64,000 nucleotides of DNA from Haematospirillum sp. H4485 (GTDB lineage Bacteria; Pseudomonadota; Alphaproteobacteria; Rhodospirillales; Rhodospirillaceae), in NCBI RefSeq assembly GCF_012102745.1, contig NZ_JAAVSY010000004.1, forward strand, positions 97,147 to 161,146, read 5' to 3'. The first letter of the stretch is position 1. Every line of letters starts with the position of its first letter. The notes beneath the pieces are model-generated. The model was given only the letters and a program-made list of their open reading frames with translations, did no database searches and had not been told where the DNA came from. Positions 1 to 10,218 of the stretch are shown one piece after another. The translations under genes and the position numbers were made by a program.

Positions 1-164
1 TCGACCAGAATCCCCATAATCAGGGACCCGGCGACATTGACCACCAGAGTACCCCACGGAAAGCCCGATCCGGCCCACCGCCCAACACCCGCCATCACAG
101 CATACCGCAGCACAGACCCCAAGGCTCCGCCAACCGCCACCGCCACAACAGCCCACACGCTCAT
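1..164 (-). CDS. crcB: Fluoride channel CrcB/FluC, N-terminal part (cut by window edge)
   Basis: The reverse strand encodes about 54 residues beginning [20 protein letters not shown] and running off the left edge of the window. GGALGS-LRY followed by [13 protein letters not shown] is the signature start of CrcB/FluC, a small four-helix membrane protein that forms a dual-topology dimer and exports fluoride. The first hydrophobic helix and the Asn-containing second helix are both visible. Its ATG overlaps the TGA of rarA (ATGA, 161-164), so the two are probably translationally coupled. No fluoride riboswitch can be expected here because the gene sits inside an operon. The C-terminal half is outside the window. 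Confidence 0.88.
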   Translation of the reverse strand, partial: MSVWAVVAVAVGGALGSVLRYAVMAGVGRWAGSGFPWGTLVVNVAGSLIMGILV

Positions 165-1465
165 GGCTTGCCTTTCATCGCGACACGACGGGCCCGCAAT
201 CGGCCCCAGTAATCCAGACGGCGGCGTATTTCTCTCTCGAATCCACGCTCGGGAGGGTTATAGAACGGCACCCGCTCCATACCGTCGGGAAAATAGTCCT
301 GCCCGGAGAATCCATCCGGTTGATCATGATCATAGGCATACCCCGCCCCATACCCCAACGTCTTCATCAAGGCAGTTGGGGCATTGAGAATATGGGGCGG
401 AGGCATCAGCGACCCTGTCTGCCGGGCCGCCTTGCGGGCCGCCTTCCAAGCCACATAAGCCGCATTGGATTTCGGGGCTGTCCCCAGATACAGGACAAGC
501 TGCGCCAAGGCTAGCTCCCCTTCCGGAGATCCCAGCCGATCAAACGCATCCCACGCCGCAATCGCCTGGTCCAGGGCTGCTGGGTCGGCCAAGCCGATAT
601 CTTCCACAGCAAACCGGACAAGCCGGCGCAGAATATAAGCGGGGTCCTCTCCCCCCTCGATCATACGGGCACACCAGTAAAGGGCCGCATCCGGGTCCGA
701 TCCCCGAAGAGACTTATGCAAGGCGGAAATCAGGTTATAGTGCCCCTCTCGATCCTTGTCATAAACGGGGGCACGCTTCTGAAGCAGGCGAACCAGATCC
801 TCTGTCCCCAGGAAGACACCGGTTGCGCTTCCAAAAACCTCTTCGGCCATCACCAACATATAGCGCCCGTCACCATCGGCCATCGCCCGCATTTGCTCAC
901 GCGCATCAGGTTCCAGGGGCAAGGGCCGGGCCATGATCTCTTCTGCGCGGGCCAGAAGCTGCTCCAGCGCATCATCGTCCAGACGCCTGAGAACAAGGAC
1001 CCGCGCCCGCGACAGCAAAGCAGCATTCAGCTCGAAGCTGGGGTTCTCGGTAGTTGCCCCGACCAAGGTAATGGTTCCGTCCTCCACGTAGGGCAAAAAA
1101 GCATCCTGCTGTGCACGGTTGAAACGGTGGATCTCGTCCACGAACAACAAGGTGCCCCGGCCGACAGAACGCCGCTGCTTGGCAGCATCAAAAACCTTGC
1201 GCAAGTCAGCCACACCGGAAAAAACAGCTGACAGGGGCTCAAAATGAAGCTCCGTCTGTTCGGCCAGAAGCCGGGCAATCGTGGTTTTCCCACACCCCGG
1301 AGGCCCCCAGAGGATAACCGAGGACAGGCGCTGTGTCCGCAGCATGCGCCCCAAGGGCCCATCCTCTGCCAGAAGATGAGCCTGCCCTACCACATCCGAA
1401 AGCTGCTGGGGCCTGAGACGATCTGCGAGCGGACGTGGCGCAGCCTGTTCAAACAAACCGACCAT
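161..1465 (-). CDS. rarA: Replication-associated recombination protein A (RarA/MgsA), AAA+ ATPase
   Basis: This 434-residue protein has the usual length and architecture of RarA, a clamp-loader-like AAA+ ATPase that acts at stalled replication forks. Visible motifs are Walker [10 protein letters not shown] (residues 54-62), Walker [12 protein letters not shown] (about 106-116) and the sensor region [11 protein letters not shown] (about 134-144). The C-terminal tetramerisation region ends in the family-typical segment with [10 protein letters not shown]. The start [19 protein letters not shown] is typical. The gene begins one base after the htrA stop and overlaps crcB by four bases, so htrA-rarA-crcB form one transcription unit. 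Confidence 0.96.
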   Translation of the reverse strand: MVGLFEQAAPRPLADRLRPQQLSDVVGQAHLLAEDGPLGRMLRTQRLSSVILWGPPGCGKTTIARLLAEQTELHFEPLSAVFSGVADLRKVFDAAKQRRSVGRGTLLFVDEIHRFNRAQQDAFLPYVEDGTITLVGATTENPSFELNAALLSRARVLVLRRLDDDALEQLLARAEEIMARPLPLEPDAREQMRAMADGDGRYMLVMAEEVFGSATGVFLGTEDLVRLLQKRAPVYDKDREGHYNLISALHKSLRGSDPDAALYWCARMIEGGEDPAYILRRLVRFAVEDIGLADPAALDQAIAAWDAFDRLGSPEGELALAQLVLYLGTAPKSNAAYVAWKAARKAARQTGSLMPPPHILNAPTALMKTLGYGAGYAYDHDQPDGFSGQDYFPDGMERVPFYNPPERGFEREIRRRLDYWGRLRARRVAMKGKP

Positions 1466-1466
1466 G

Positions 1467-2876
1467 TCACCGTATCCGGAAGTTCATGACATTGCCGTCA
1501 CGTAGAACGGTGATAAGCCACCCTCCCGGAGCGGGCTGCTCCAACAGGGAAACCGCGTCAGGCACCGCAGCCACTTTCTTGCTGTTGATGGACTGCAAAA
1601 CATCACCCGGCTGTATGCCCAGACGGGCTGCATAGCCATTACGACGCACCGCTGTCACAACAACCTGCCCCGTAAAAACATCCCACCCGGTTTCCTCAGC
1701 CAAGGCCGGATTGGCATTTGCCAGACGGATACCATCCAAGGGATTGCGAGGACCCTTGATTTCCGTTTCCTGGCGCGGCGGGTTTTCCGGCGGTGGCTCC
1801 AAGGCAAAAGCAAGCTGAACCGGCTTACCCTTGCGAATGACGGACAGCTCCGCACGGCTCCCCAGCTCCAGACTGGCAATCTGATAACGCAGGGCCTGCC
1901 AATCCATCACATCATGACCGTTAACAGCGATAATCACATCGCCGCGCTTCAATCCAGCCCGCTCTGCCGGACTGTCAAGATCAACACGTGCCACCAGCAC
2001 ACCACCGGGACGATCCAAGCCCAAGGATTCAACAAGCTTCGAGTCAGCAACCTGTCCACCAGCACCAAGCCAAGGGCGAACAGCCTTTCCTGTCGCAAGA
2101 ATACTTTTGACCGTCGTGTTCACCATATTGGAAGGAATAGCAAAACCCAGCCCCAGACTACCGCCATCACGGCTGTAGATAGCCGTGTTGACACCAGCCA
2201 GACGGCCATCTGTCGTAACCAGTGCTCCACCGGAATTACCGGGATTAATGGCAGCATCAGTCTGAATAAATGAACGGTAATCAGAAACACCGATATTGGT
2301 CCGCGCCAACGCGGAAATGATGCCACTGGTGACCGTTTGACCAACACCAAAAGGATTCCCGATCGCAATCACCAGATCGCCAACCTCCAGTGCGCCGGAA
2401 TCAGCCAGCTCAAGAAAAGGAAGGGACTTCGGCCCATCCTTCAGTCTTAGAACCGCCAAATCCGTACGGGGATCCGCCCCGACCAGCTCTGCCTCGAACT
2501 CCCTGCGATCCGACAGGACAACCGTAATCTCGGCCGCGCCATCGATAACGTGGTTATTCGTAACGACAACCCCATCCGGACGCAGGATCACCCCCGACCC
2601 CAAAGAATTCTGAATCCTTTCACGGGGAATACCGAAGCCCGGAGCATCACCCAAAAAACGACGGAAGAAAGGATCCGCCATCAAAGGCAACGTCTCGCGG
2701 GTAACGATAACCTTTTTGGTATAAATGTTCACAACAGCCGGAGCGGTGCGCTTCACAACCGGAGCAAACGAAAGAGTCACCGTTTGACGAGAGGATGGAA
2801 CCTCAGAATCTGCACCCGTAGCCGGCCAGACAGGGCCTATCAGCAAGCACAGCAATACCAGATTCAGAAAACGCAC
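1467..2876 (-). CDS. Periplasmic serine endoprotease of the HtrA/DegP-DegQ family
   Basis: This trypsin-like protease with two PDZ domains probably degrades or refolds misfolded envelope proteins. I place the start at a GTG (2874-2876), preceded by a GAGGA ribosome site seven bases away. This gives 469 residues opening with a charged residue and a hydrophobic signal peptide (VRFLNLVLLCLLIG, then an ATGA cleavage region). An upstream in-frame ATG would place a hydrophilic stretch before the signal. Numbered from the GTG, the triad is His109 (TNNHVIDG), Asp139 (DPRTDLAVL) and Ser215 (INPGNSGGAL). PDZ1 starts around residue 255 and PDZ2 occupies the C-terminus. It follows rplQ after a terminator and leads into rarA-crcB. 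Confidence 0.93.
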   Translation of the reverse strand: MRFLNLVLLCLLIGPVWPATGADSEVPSSRQTVTLSFAPVVKRTAPAVVNIYTKKVIVTRETLPLMADPFFRRFLGDAPGFGIPRERIQNSLGSGVILRPDGVVVTNNHVIDGAAEITVVLSDRREFEAELVGADPRTDLAVLRLKDGPKSLPFLELADSGALEVGDLVIAIGNPFGVGQTVTSGIISALARTNIGVSDYRSFIQTDAAINPGNSGGALVTTDGRLAGVNTAIYSRDGGSLGLGFAIPSNMVNTTVKSILATGKAVRPWLGAGGQVADSKLVESLGLDRPGGVLVARVDLDSPAERAGLKRGDVIIAVNGHDVMDWQALRYQIASLELGSRAELSVIRKGKPVQLAFALEPPPENPPRQETEIKGPRNPLDGIRLANANPALAEETGWDVFTGQVVVTAVRRNGYAARLGIQPGDVLQSINSKKVAAVPDAVSLLEQPAPGGWLITVLRDGNVMNFRIR

Positions 2877-2964
2877 AACAACATCCTCACCAACACAACA
2901 CAGCCTGCTTGTAACGTGGGACATCAAAACACGAAATACCAGCCCGGATTAACACCCAAGGCCA

Positions 2965-3000
2965 GAAAGCAGAAAGGGCAGCCTGATCAGACTGCCCTCC
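2965..3000 (-). terminator. Rho-independent terminator of the alpha operon, after rplQ
   Basis: The inverted repeat AGGGCAG (2975-2981) / CTGCCCT (2992-2998) has a 10-base loop. On the minus strand it is followed by a pyrimidine-rich TTTCTGCTTTCT tract. It lies 25-50 bases past the rplQ stop and before htrA, so it probably ends the long ribosomal-protein transcript. Confidence 0.7.
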
Positions 3001-3025
3001 ACAACAACACACGCGGCAGATTTGG

Positions 3026-3451
3026 TTATTCCTGCTCGGCAGCTGCCAGTTCTGCTGCAACACGGGCCTTGTCTTCAGCACCCTTGGCGGCAGGATCACG
3101 ATCAACCAGCTCGATAATCGCCATAGGGGCACAGTCACCATAGCGGAAACCAGCCTTCAGGACGCGCGTATAGCCACCGGGCCGACCCTGATAACGCTCT
3201 GCCAGAACAGAAAACAACTTGCTGACCACTGTCTCGTCACCAATCTGAGCAATCGCCTGACGTCGGGCATGCAGGTCACCACGCTTGGCGAGCGTAATAA
3301 GCTTCTCGGCAATCGGGCGCAGATCCTTTGCCTTGGGCAAAGTAGTACGAATTTGCTCGTGCCGGATCAGAGCGGCAGCCATGTTGGCAAACATAGCCTT
3401 GCGGTGGGACGAGGTACGATTGAGTTTGCGGCCGGACATTCCGTGACGCAT
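3026..3451 (-). CDS. rplQ: 50S ribosomal protein L17
   Basis: This 141-residue protein opens [20 protein letters not shown], the conserved L17 N-terminus, and continues with the [39 protein letters not shown] core. L17 sits near the exit tunnel of the large subunit. The C-terminal tail is rich in Ala, Lys and Glu, as in other alphaproteobacteria. It is the last gene of the alpha operon, separated from rpoA by 182 bases that contain two hairpins, and followed by a terminator. Confidence 0.98.
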   Translation of the reverse strand: MRHGMSGRKLNRTSSHRKAMFANMAAALIRHEQIRTTLPKAKDLRPIAEKLITLAKRGDLHARRQAIAQIGDETVVSKLFSVLAERYQGRPGGYTRVLKAGFRYGDCAPMAIIELVDRDPAAKGAEDKARVAAELAAAEQE

Positions 3452-3553
3452 GGCTGTCTCCTTTCCAGTTTCTTGGCCCCGCTCACGGAGCCGATGAGAA
3501 TTCTTGTTCCCGCCGCCAGTTTTAAATTTATGGAAGCGATGCAGAACAAGTAC

Positions 3554-3624
3554 GGGGCATTATGCCCCCAAACCAAAAACAGCACCGGCCTGCTCAAGAG
3601 CACAGTTCTCTGTAAGCAGGCCGG
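3554..3624 (-). promoter_or_regulatory. Two hairpins in the rpoA-rplQ spacer
   Basis: GGGGCA-TTA-TGCCCC (3554-3568) and a stronger 10-bp stem CCGGCCTGCT / AGCAGGCCGG (3585-3594 with 3615-3624, loop 20) lie between rpoA and rplQ. Neither is followed on the minus strand by a clear T-run. RNA processing, mRNA stabilisation or partial attenuation seem more likely than full termination. Confidence 0.5.
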
Positions 3625-3633
3625 ATCCGGTGG

Positions 3634-4650
3634 TCAATAAGGGTCTTCAAGCTTCTTGGCAAGCTCTTCGATGTTCTCAGGCGGCCAGTTCGGCACTTCC
3701 ATACCAAGATGCAGGGACATGTGCGCCAGCAGGTGCTTGATCTCATTCAAGGACTTGCGACCAAAGTTCGGAGTACGAAGCATCTCTGCTTCGGTCTTCT
3801 GAACCAGATCACCAATGTAGCAAATATTGTCGTTCTTCAGACAATTGAACGAACGAACACTCAATTCCAGCTCATCAACCTTCCTCAACAGATTACGGTT
3901 GAATGGCAGATCATCTTCCTTGTACGCCTCGGAAGCAGCCTGCGGCTCGTCGAAATTGATAAACAGAGCAAGTTGATCCTGGAGAATACGAGCCGCCAAA
4001 GCAACCGCATCTTCCGGCGTAACAGCACCATTGGTCTCCACGTTCATGACCAGCTTGTCGTAGTCCGTCACCTGACCAACACGCGCATTCTCAACGCGAT
4101 AGGACACGCGACGAACCGGAGCAAAAATCGAATCAACGGGGATCAGACCTATAGGCGAGTCCTCGGAACGATTATTCGCGGCCGGCACGTAACCCTTGCC
4201 GGTATCAACGGTCAACTCCATGTTAAAGGAGGCATTGGTATCAAGATGACAAATCACCAAGTCGGGATTCAGCACCTCTACACCATGACCAGTTTCAATA
4301 TTTCCGGCTGTCACAACACACGGACCCGTTGCCTTGAGGGTCATGCGCTTCGAACCTTCACCCTGCATTCTCAAGGCAAGAGCCTTGATATTCAGGATGA
4401 TATCTGTGACATCTTCCCTGACACCGGGGACAGAGGAAAACTCGTGGAGAACGCCTTCAATCTGGATAGCGGTAACAGCCGCACCCTGGAGGGAAGACAT
4501 CAAAACACGACGCAGGGCGTTACCCAAGGTCATGCCAAAGCCGCGCTCAAGCGGTTCTGCAACAACGGTTGCCGTGCACGCGGGATCGTCACCGGGCTCG
4601 ACGTTGAGTTTTTGCGGTTTGATTAGTTCCTGCCAGTTTTTCTGGATCAC
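3634..4650 (-). CDS. rpoA: DNA-directed RNA polymerase alpha subunit
   Basis: The 338-residue alpha subunit begins [20 protein letters not shown]. The N-terminal domain, which dimerises and assembles beta and beta-prime, carries [22 protein letters not shown] near residue 40. The C-terminal domain, which contacts UP elements and activators, contains [28 protein letters not shown] and [11 protein letters not shown] from about residue 255. Length and both domains are complete. It lies between rpsK and rplQ with no rpsD, the alphaproteobacterial arrangement. Confidence 0.99.
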   Translation of the reverse strand: MIQKNWQELIKPQKLNVEPGDDPACTATVVAEPLERGFGMTLGNALRRVLMSSLQGAAVTAIQIEGVLHEFSSVPGVREDVTDIILNIKALALRMQGEGSKRMTLKATGPCVVTAGNIETGHGVEVLNPDLVICHLDTNASFNMELTVDTGKGYVPAANNRSEDSPIGLIPVDSIFAPVRRVSYRVENARVGQVTDYDKLVMNVETNGAVTPEDAVALAARILQDQLALFINFDEPQAASEAYKEDDLPFNRNLLRKVDELELSVRSFNCLKNDNICYIGDLVQKTEAEMLRTPNFGRKSLNEIKHLLAHMSLHLGMEVPNWPPENIEELAKKLEDPY

Positions 4651-4776
4651 GGATGCACCCTCTTGCTAACGGGGCCAGGCCAAACCGTGCTGACAATGAC
4701 CGACCTTGAAATCAGCAGAGATACTGAAACAAGGGGCACCTCATCGCAACACGGCATTCGGTTCATCACACCAAAG

Positions 4777-4808
4777 CCGCCATGCCCCGGAACGATCCGG
4801 GGCGGCGG
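4777..4808 (-). promoter_or_regulatory. GC-rich hairpin between rpsK and rpoA
   Basis: A stem of roughly 12 pairs (CCGCC-GCCCCGG at 4777-4790 against CCGGGGCGGCGG at 4797-4808, six-base loop) lies in the 180-base spacer. There is no T-tract on the minus strand. It is a candidate processing or attenuation element controlling the ratio of rpoA to ribosomal-protein expression. Confidence 0.45.
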
Positions 4809-4830
4809 TCACACAAAACGAATCTGATAA

Positions 4831-5223
4831 TCAGACCCTACGCCGCTTACGCGAGCGACAGCCATTGTGCGGTATAGGGGTAACATCACGAATGGAGGTA
4901 ACAATAAACCCGGCTGAAACCAAGGCTCTCAGGGCGGACTCACGACCAGAGCCCGGTCCAGCAACCTCAACCTCCAGCGTCTTCATACCATGGTCCAGAG
5001 CCTTGCGACACGCATCTTCAGCGGCCACTTGTGCGGCATACGGCGTGGATTTGCGGGAGCCCTTGAAGCCCTGCATACCAGCAGAGGACCAAGAGATTGA
5101 ATTCCCCTGCACGTCCGTTATGGTAATGATTGTATTGTTGAAGGTCGCATTCACGTGGGCAATTCCGGACGTGATGTTTTTGCGTTCGCGACGACGGGGA
5201 CGCGCAGCAGCTGCCTTGGCCAT
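4831..5223 (-). CDS. rpsK: 30S ribosomal protein S11
   Basis: This 130-residue S11 has the expected basic N-terminus ([20 protein letters not shown]). The conserved core is [32 protein letters not shown] and [12 protein letters not shown]. The C-terminus ends in the near-invariant [17 protein letters not shown]11 shapes the platform of the small subunit near the mRNA exit site. It is transcribed after rpsM with a 24-base spacer. Confidence 0.98.
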   Translation of the reverse strand: MAKAAAARPRRRERKNITSGIAHVNATFNNTIITITDVQGNSISWSSAGMQGFKGSRKSTPYAAQVAAEDACRKALDHGMKTLEVEVAGPGSGRESALRALVSAGFIVTSIRDVTPIPHNGCRSRKRRRV

Positions 5224-5247
5224 TGCCGTATCTTGCCTTCTCTCTAA

Positions 5248-5616
5248 TTACTTCTTCTTGCCGGCGATCGGCTTTGCCGGTCCCTTGCGGGTACGGGCAT
5301 TGGTGTGGGTACGCTGACCACGAACAGGAAGCCCTTTACGATGGCGCAGACCGCGATAGCAGCCAAGATCCATCAGACGCTTGATGTTCATCGCAACTTC
5401 GCGACGCAGGTCACCTTCCACTTTATAGGCGCTGTCAATCAACTCGCGCAAACGAAGAACATCTTCATCTGACATTTGATTGACCCTGAGAGACGGTGCA
5501 AAGGACATCTTTTCGCAGATGTCTTTCGCATGCTTTGGACCAATGCCGTAAATATATGTCAGCGCGACTTCCACGCGCTTGTTGGTCGGAATGTTAACGC
5601 CAGCGATACGCGCCAA
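5248..5616 (-). CDS. rpsM: 30S ribosomal protein S13
   Basis: The 122-residue S13 starts [20 protein letters not shown]. It carries the helix-hairpin-helix region [13 protein letters not shown] and the tail [25 protein letters not shown], which contacts P-site tRNA. It is the first gene of the alpha operon proper, following adk by 154 bases and preceding rpsK. Confidence 0.98.
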   Translation of the reverse strand: MARIAGVNIPTNKRVEVALTYIYGIGPKHAKDICEKMSFAPSLRVNQMSDEDVLRLRELIDSAYKVEGDLRREVAMNIKRLMDLGCYRGLRHRKGLPVRGQRTHTNARTRKGPAKPIAGKKK

Positions 5617-5770
5617 GGCCCGTACTCCTTAAATTTTCCAAACGACAAAGAATGCCGCCAATGTTTCTGTCCGCAGTCAGACTCGGAAGGAGCGCGATTA
5701 TATTCACTGCTACCGGCAAGTCAACCATGCCCATGACACACAAGGCCAGAAACCTGACGCACACTCCACC

Positions 5771-6427
5771 TTACGAACCAAGCAAAGCTTCCAGCTCGCT
5801 TGTAACAACATCAATATCTCTTGCGCCATCAACGACATACAAGAGATTCCGCGCCCTATAATAGGGGATAAGGGGCGCTGTCTGCGCATGATAAGCAACC
5901 AAGCGCTTGCGAACCGTGTCTTCATTATCATCATCACGACGGGAAAACTTGGTACCCCCACACGAATCGCAAACCCCTGCCGCTTTGGGATTTTTGAAGG
6001 TATCATGATAACCGGCCCCACACGCATCGCAGGTAAAGCGACCAACAATCCGCTCAACGAGAAGATCATCGGGCACCTGCAACTCAATAGCAGCATCCAG
6101 CACAACACCCTTCTTGGCTATCAGCACATCAAGCGCCTGTGCTTGAGCAATATTGCGCGGAAAACCGTCCAGAATAAAGCCCTGACGAGCATCATCACAA
6201 TCAAGGCGGTCATCAATAAGATTAATGACAATCTCATCTGAAACCAGATGGCCGCTATCCATCACTGCCTTTGCCTGCAAGCCTGTTGCACTCTTTGCAG
6301 CCACAGCCGCGCGAAGCATTTCGCCTGTTGAAAGCTGGACAATGCCGTAGCGTTCACGAAGCCTCTGCGCCTGAGTTCCTTTGCCCCCACCGGGAGGCCC
6401 CATAAGAATCAGTCTTTTTCCCGCCAT
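5771..6427 (-). CDS. adk: Adenylate kinase, long form with zinc-type lid
   Basis: This 218-residue kinase converts ATP + AMP to 2 ADP in the cytoplasm. The P-loop is MGPPGGGKGTQAQ at residues 9-21. AMP-binding and NMP segments (STGEMLRAA, LDGFPRNIAQAQAL) are intact. The lid domain contains two Cys pairs (CDAC and CDSC, about residues 136-160), the metal-binding type of lid, unlike the Cys-free E. coli enzyme. The ATG overlaps the secY stop codon by one base (TGATG), implying coupled translation, as in many bacteria where adk follows secY. Confidence 0.98.
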   Translation of the reverse strand: MAGKRLILMGPPGGGKGTQAQRLRERYGIVQLSTGEMLRAAVAAKSATGLQAKAVMDSGHLVSDEIVINLIDDRLDCDDARQGFILDGFPRNIAQAQALDVLIAKKGVVLDAAIELQVPDDLLVERIVGRFTCDACGAGYHDTFKNPKAAGVCDSCGGTKFSRRDDDNEDTVRKRLVAYHAQTAPLIPYYRARNLLYVVDGARDIDVVTSELEALLGS

Positions 6428-7770
6428 CAGCCTCGCCGCCCTTTCAACTTCGACTTTCTGATAAGCCCTTCATATTGATGTGCCAAAAGATGAGACTGGA
6501 CTTGCGTAACTGTATCCATAGTCACACTAACAACAATCAAAAGGCTGGTCCCACCAAAGTAAAACGGAACAGCCAAACGTGTAATCAGAATCTCGGGCAG
6601 AATGGAAATAAAGACAAGATAAAGTGCGCCGACAACCATCAGACGGGTCAACACATAATCCATATACTCAGCTGTATTCTTTCCCGGACGAATGCCCGGA
6701 ATAAATCCACCGTGCTTCTTCAGATTATCTGCCGTTTCATGGGGGTTAAAAACAACAGCTGTGTAGAAGAAAGCAAAGAACGCAATCAGCGCAGCATATA
6801 GCAACATATAAATTGGTTGCCCATGACCAAGCCAACCAACCAATCCCTGAAGCCAGTCAGGTCCGCTGCCCGCATAAAAACTGGCCACAGTTGTCGGCAG
6901 CAATAGTATTGAGCTGGCAAAGATGGGCGGTATCACACCCGCAGTGTTAATCTTCAAGGGCAGGTGCGTGCTTTCACCGCCATACAAACGGTTGCCTACC
7001 TGACGCTTTGGATATTGTATCAGGATACGGCGTTGCGCTCGTTCCATAAACACAATAAAGGCAATAACGCCAACAGCCATCAGAAGAAGAACAAGAATCA
7101 ACAACGGATGCAATGCCCCGGTGCGGCCCAGCTCCAGAGTCGCAACAAGAGCCTGCGGCAGATTTGCTACAATACCAGCAAAGATAATAAGCGAGATACC
7201 ATTACCGACACCTCTTGCCGTTATCTGCTCTCCCAGCCACATGAGAAACATCGTTCCACCGACAAGGGTCACGACGGTTGTAAAACGGAAGAAAAGACCA
7301 GGATCAACAACAACAGCACCACCGCTACCAGTCATGGACTCCAGCCCAGCAGCGATTGCCCAAGCCTGGAACGCTGCAATCACAACAGTAAGGTAACGCG
7401 TGTACTGATTAATTTTCTTACGACCAGCCTCACCCTCCTTCTTCAGAGCGATCATTGACGGCGTCATTGTCGTCAGAAGCTGAAGAATGATCGAGGCTGA
7501 AATGTAGGGCATAATATTAAGAGCAAACAGAGTCATACGGCTGAGGGCACCACCAGCCAGCATGTCAAACATCCCAAGGATGCCACCCTGATTACGGGAA
7601 AAAACGTCCGCCAATGCGTGTGGGTCAATACCAGGCAAAGGAATATACGTGCCGAGACGATACACAATCAGCGCACCCAAGGTGAACCAAATGCGCTTTT
7701 TCAGCTCCGTAGCCTGGGCGAAAACGCCCCAGTTCATATTGGCAGCAAGTTGCTCGGCAGCAGAAGCCAT
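6427..7770 (-). CDS. secY: Preprotein translocase channel subunit SecY
   Basis: The 447-residue SecY forms the protein-conducting channel of the inner membrane with SecE (34126-34323 here) and SecG. About ten hydrophobic helices can be traced. Family landmarks are the N-terminal LGALIVYRLGTYIPLPGID, the plug-domain region GGILGMFDMLAGGALSRMTLFALNIMPYI-SASI, the cytosolic loop QYPKRQVGNRLYGG, and GKNTAEYMDYVLTRL. It is the penultimate gene of the spc operon and overlaps adk. There is a 137-base spacer from rplO. Confidence 0.98.
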   Translation of the reverse strand: MASAAEQLAANMNWGVFAQATELKKRIWFTLGALIVYRLGTYIPLPGIDPHALADVFSRNQGGILGMFDMLAGGALSRMTLFALNIMPYISASIILQLLTTMTPSMIALKKEGEAGRKKINQYTRYLTVVIAAFQAWAIAAGLESMTGSGGAVVVDPGLFFRFTTVVTLVGGTMFLMWLGEQITARGVGNGISLIIFAGIVANLPQALVATLELGRTGALHPLLILVLLLMAVGVIAFIVFMERAQRRILIQYPKRQVGNRLYGGESTHLPLKINTAGVIPPIFASSILLLPTTVASFYAGSGPDWLQGLVGWLGHGQPIYMLLYAALIAFFAFFYTAVVFNPHETADNLKKHGGFIPGIRPGKNTAEYMDYVLTRLMVVGALYLVFISILPEILITRLAVPFYFGGTSLLIVVSVTMDTVTQVQSHLLAHQYEGLIRKSKLKGRRG

Positions 7771-7907
7771 GCGACGCTCCAGGTATCAAAAATGTACAAC
7801 GGGGAGCCGCCTGACATTGGTGCTACTAAAGGCACCATCTGCCGACGCTCCCCGCAAGAGCAGACGATAACCTATCACAAGGTCAACGTCCTATCTTGAT
7901 CGTGCGA

Positions 7908-8393
7908 TCAGGTTGTCTCGCCTTCGATAACAGGGGCAGCCAACATCACAACCTTGCCACCCAGTTTCTCTACTGCGTCAACAGCAGAACGGGAAGCACC
8001 TGTAACTTCGATGGTTACCTTCGCACTGAAATCACCATGTCCCAGAAGACGAATACCATCGCGAACACGACGCACAACACCCGCAGAGACCAAGTTCTCG
8101 GCTGTAATAACAGCAGATATATCCAGCTTGCCTGCGTCAATCGCTGTCTGGAGACGTCCAAGATTCACAGCAACATAGTCCTTACGGAAGATATTGGTGA
8201 AACCACGCTTGGGAAGACGACGATAGATAGGCATTTGCCCACCCTCGAAGCCATTGATTGAAACGCCTGTGCGGGATTTCTGCCCCTTGACGCCACGACC
8301 GCCGGTTTTCCCCTTACCAGAACCTATACCACGACCAACGCGCATCCGCTTCTTGGTTGCACCTTCGTTATCGCGTAATTGATTTAACTTCAT
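7908..8393 (-). CDS. rplO: 50S ribosomal protein L15
   Basis: The 161-residue L15 starts at [20 protein letters not shown]. The reading frame is open for 22 further codons upstream, but only this ATG has the conserved N-terminus and an AGGA ribosome site at suitable distance. The glycine-rich segment [19 protein letters not shown] and the motif [17 protein letters not shown] are diagnostic. It follows rpmD in the spc operon. Confidence 0.98.
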   Translation of the reverse strand: MKLNQLRDNEGATKKRMRVGRGIGSGKGKTGGRGVKGQKSRTGVSINGFEGGQMPIYRRLPKRGFTNIFRKDYVAVNLGRLQTAIDAGKLDISAVITAENLVSAGVVRRVRDGIRLLGHGDFSAKVTIEVTGASRSAVDAVEKLGGKVVMLAAPVIEGETT

Positions 8394-8465
8394 ATTGAAG
8401 GATCCTGTCTTACTAACCCCGGAAACAAGCGAAGACCAAACGACCTTCGCTTGTTCCAAGTCGGC

Positions 8466-8657
8466 TTACGCCTCTACGACCTTCACGAGATGAGCCACCT
8501 TGGCAATCATCCCACGTACCGACGGTGTATCTTCCAATACCCGCGTGCGATTGATCTTGTTCAGACCAAGCCCAACCAGAGTTGCTCTCTGGTCAGCCCT
8601 GCGGCCGATCGGGCTTCCTGTCTGCATAACTGTCAGCGTCTTTTTCTGGGCCATCAT
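8466..8657 (-). CDS. rpmD: 50S ribosomal protein L30
   Basis: This 63-residue L30 includes [21 protein letters not shown] and the [14 protein letters not shown]-terminal part. It is a small beta-alpha-beta protein of the large subunit and is of normal length. It lies nine bases after rpsE and 72 bases before the true rplO start. Confidence 0.97.
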   Translation of the reverse strand: MMAQKKTLTVMQTGSPIGRRADQRATLVGLGLNKINRTRVLEDTPSVRGMIAKVAHLVKVVEA

Positions 8658-8666
8658 TCCGTCTCC

Positions 8667-9281
8667 TTACTCAGCAGAGGCGGCGTCTGCCTCAGCAGCA
8701 CCCGTCATTTCACGACGACTGACAATTTCGCCAACTTTCTTATTGCGCTTCGCAGCAACCATCCGCGGGCTCTCAAGATTTGCCAACGCAGCAAACGTAG
8801 CCCTGATCATGTTGTAAGGGTTGGTAGAACCAACACACTTGGCAACAATATCCTGGACGCCCATGGTCTCGAACACTGCACGCATCGGACCGCCAGCAAT
8901 AATGCCGGTACCCGCAGGAGCAGATCTCAAAACAACATGACCCGCACCAAAATGACCGGAAATATCATGGTGCAAAGTGCGCCCTTCACGCAAGGGAACG
9001 CGAACCAAGCCGCGCTTCGCCCTTTCACTGGCCTTGCGAATGGCCTCGGGAACTTCACGGGCCTTTCCCGTGCCAAACCCGACACGGCCTTTACTGTCAC
9101 CAACAACAACGACAGCAGCGAATCCAAAGCGACGGCCACCTTTGACCACTTTGGCAACACGATTAATAGATACAAGTTTGTCGGTGAACTCATCTTCGCG
9201 CTCACGCTCCGGAGCACGATCGCGATCACGACGATCACGACGCTCCTGTGAGGAGCGTTCAGCAGTGGGGGTACGTGCCAT
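8667..9281 (-). CDS. rpsE: 30S ribosomal protein S5
   Basis: The 204-residue S5 has a charged N-terminal extension ([20 protein letters not shown]) typical of alphaproteobacteria. It is followed by the dsRNA-binding-like domain ([36 protein letters not shown]) and the C-terminal domain ([18 protein letters not shown]). S5 lies at the mRNA entry and contributes to decoding accuracy. Flanked by rplR and rpmD. Confidence 0.98.
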   Translation of the reverse strand: MARTPTAERSSQERRDRRDRDRAPEREREDEFTDKLVSINRVAKVVKGGRRFGFAAVVVVGDSKGRVGFGTGKAREVPEAIRKASERAKRGLVRVPLREGRTLHHDISGHFGAGHVVLRSAPAGTGIIAGGPMRAVFETMGVQDIVAKCVGSTNPYNMIRATFAALANLESPRMVAAKRNKKVGEIVSRREMTGAAEADAASAE

Positions 9282-9293
9282 CTCGACTATCCT

Positions 9294-9656
9294 TTAGAAC
9301 GAAAGTCCGCCTTCACGCGCCGCATCCGCCAGAGCTTTCACCCGGCCGTGGAACACATAGCCCCCACGATCGAACACGACATCCTTAACGCCGGCTTCAA
9401 GAGCCCGCTCGGCCACCAGTTTGCCAACAGCAGCAGCGGCTGCTTTATCGGCACCAGTTTTCAAATGCTCACGCAATCCTCTGTCCAAGGTCGAGGCAGC
9501 AACAAGGGTACATCCCTTGGAATCATCAATAACCTGAGCATAGATATGCTTCGATGAGCGGAAAACCGAAAGGCGCAAACGCCCGGCGGCCTTCTTCCTG
9601 AGCTGATACCGCACGCGATCGCGGCGGCGCTCGAAAAGAGACAAATTTTTCGCCAT
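9294..9656 (-). CDS. rplR: 50S ribosomal protein L18
   Basis: The 120-residue L18 binds 5S rRNA. The basic N-terminus ([14 protein letters not shown]), the core [18 protein letters not shown] and the C-terminal [25 protein letters not shown] are all present. It lies between rplF and rpsE with 12-base spacers. Confidence 0.98.
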   Translation of the reverse strand: MAKNLSLFERRRDRVRYQLRKKAAGRLRLSVFRSSKHIYAQVIDDSKGCTLVAASTLDRGLREHLKTGADKAAAAAVGKLVAERALEAGVKDVVFDRGGYVFHGRVKALADAAREGGLSF

Positions 9657-9668
9657 TTCCGTTCGCCT

Positions 9669-10205
9669 TTACTTCTTCTTGCCTTCCTTACGCAGAATCT
9701 GCTCGTCAACATACTTGACGCCCTTACCCTTATAGGGCTCTGGCGGACGGTACGCGCGAATCTCAGCGGCAACTTGGCCAACAACTTGTTTGTCCATACC
9801 ACTGATCTCGATCTGAGTTGGCTGCGGGGCCTTAATTACGACATTATCCGGAATCGGGAAGATCACATCATGCGAAAAACCAAGAGCAAGCTGAAGATTT
9901 TTACCCTGCACAGCAACCTTGTAACCAACACCGACCACTTCCAGATTTTTCCGGAAGCCCTCTGAAACACCCTTCACCAAGTTAGCAACACGGGCGCGGG
10001 TTGTTCCCCACATCATACGGGAATTCTTGGAATCACCGACAGGAGACACAACAATCTTACCGTCCTGCAGCTTTGCATCCACCAAGTCTGGCGAAATAGA
10101 GAAACTCAACTCACCAAGCTTTCCTTTGGCCGATACAACGCCATTGGCAATGGTCACAGAAACACCCTGAGGAACTTCGACCGGATACTTTCCTACGCGA
10201 GACAT
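9669..10205 (-). CDS. rplF: 50S ribosomal protein L6
   Basis: The 178-residue L6 starts MSRVGKYPVEVPQGVSV. The frame is open for 22 more codons upstream, but these overlap rpsH and lack family similarity. The C-terminal signature PEPYKGKGVKYVDEQILRKEGKKK shows the protein is complete. L6 sits near the sarcin-ricin loop and the factor-binding site. Confidence 0.98.
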   Translation of the reverse strand: MSRVGKYPVEVPQGVSVTIANGVVSAKGKLGELSFSISPDLVDAKLQDGKIVVSPVGDSKNSRMMWGTTRARVANLVKGVSEGFRKNLEVVGVGYKVAVQGKNLQLALGFSHDVIFPIPDNVVIKAPQPTQIEISGMDKQVVGQVAAEIRAYRPPEPYKGKGVKYVDEQILRKEGKKK

Positions 10206-10218
10206 CCAAGTACCCTCC

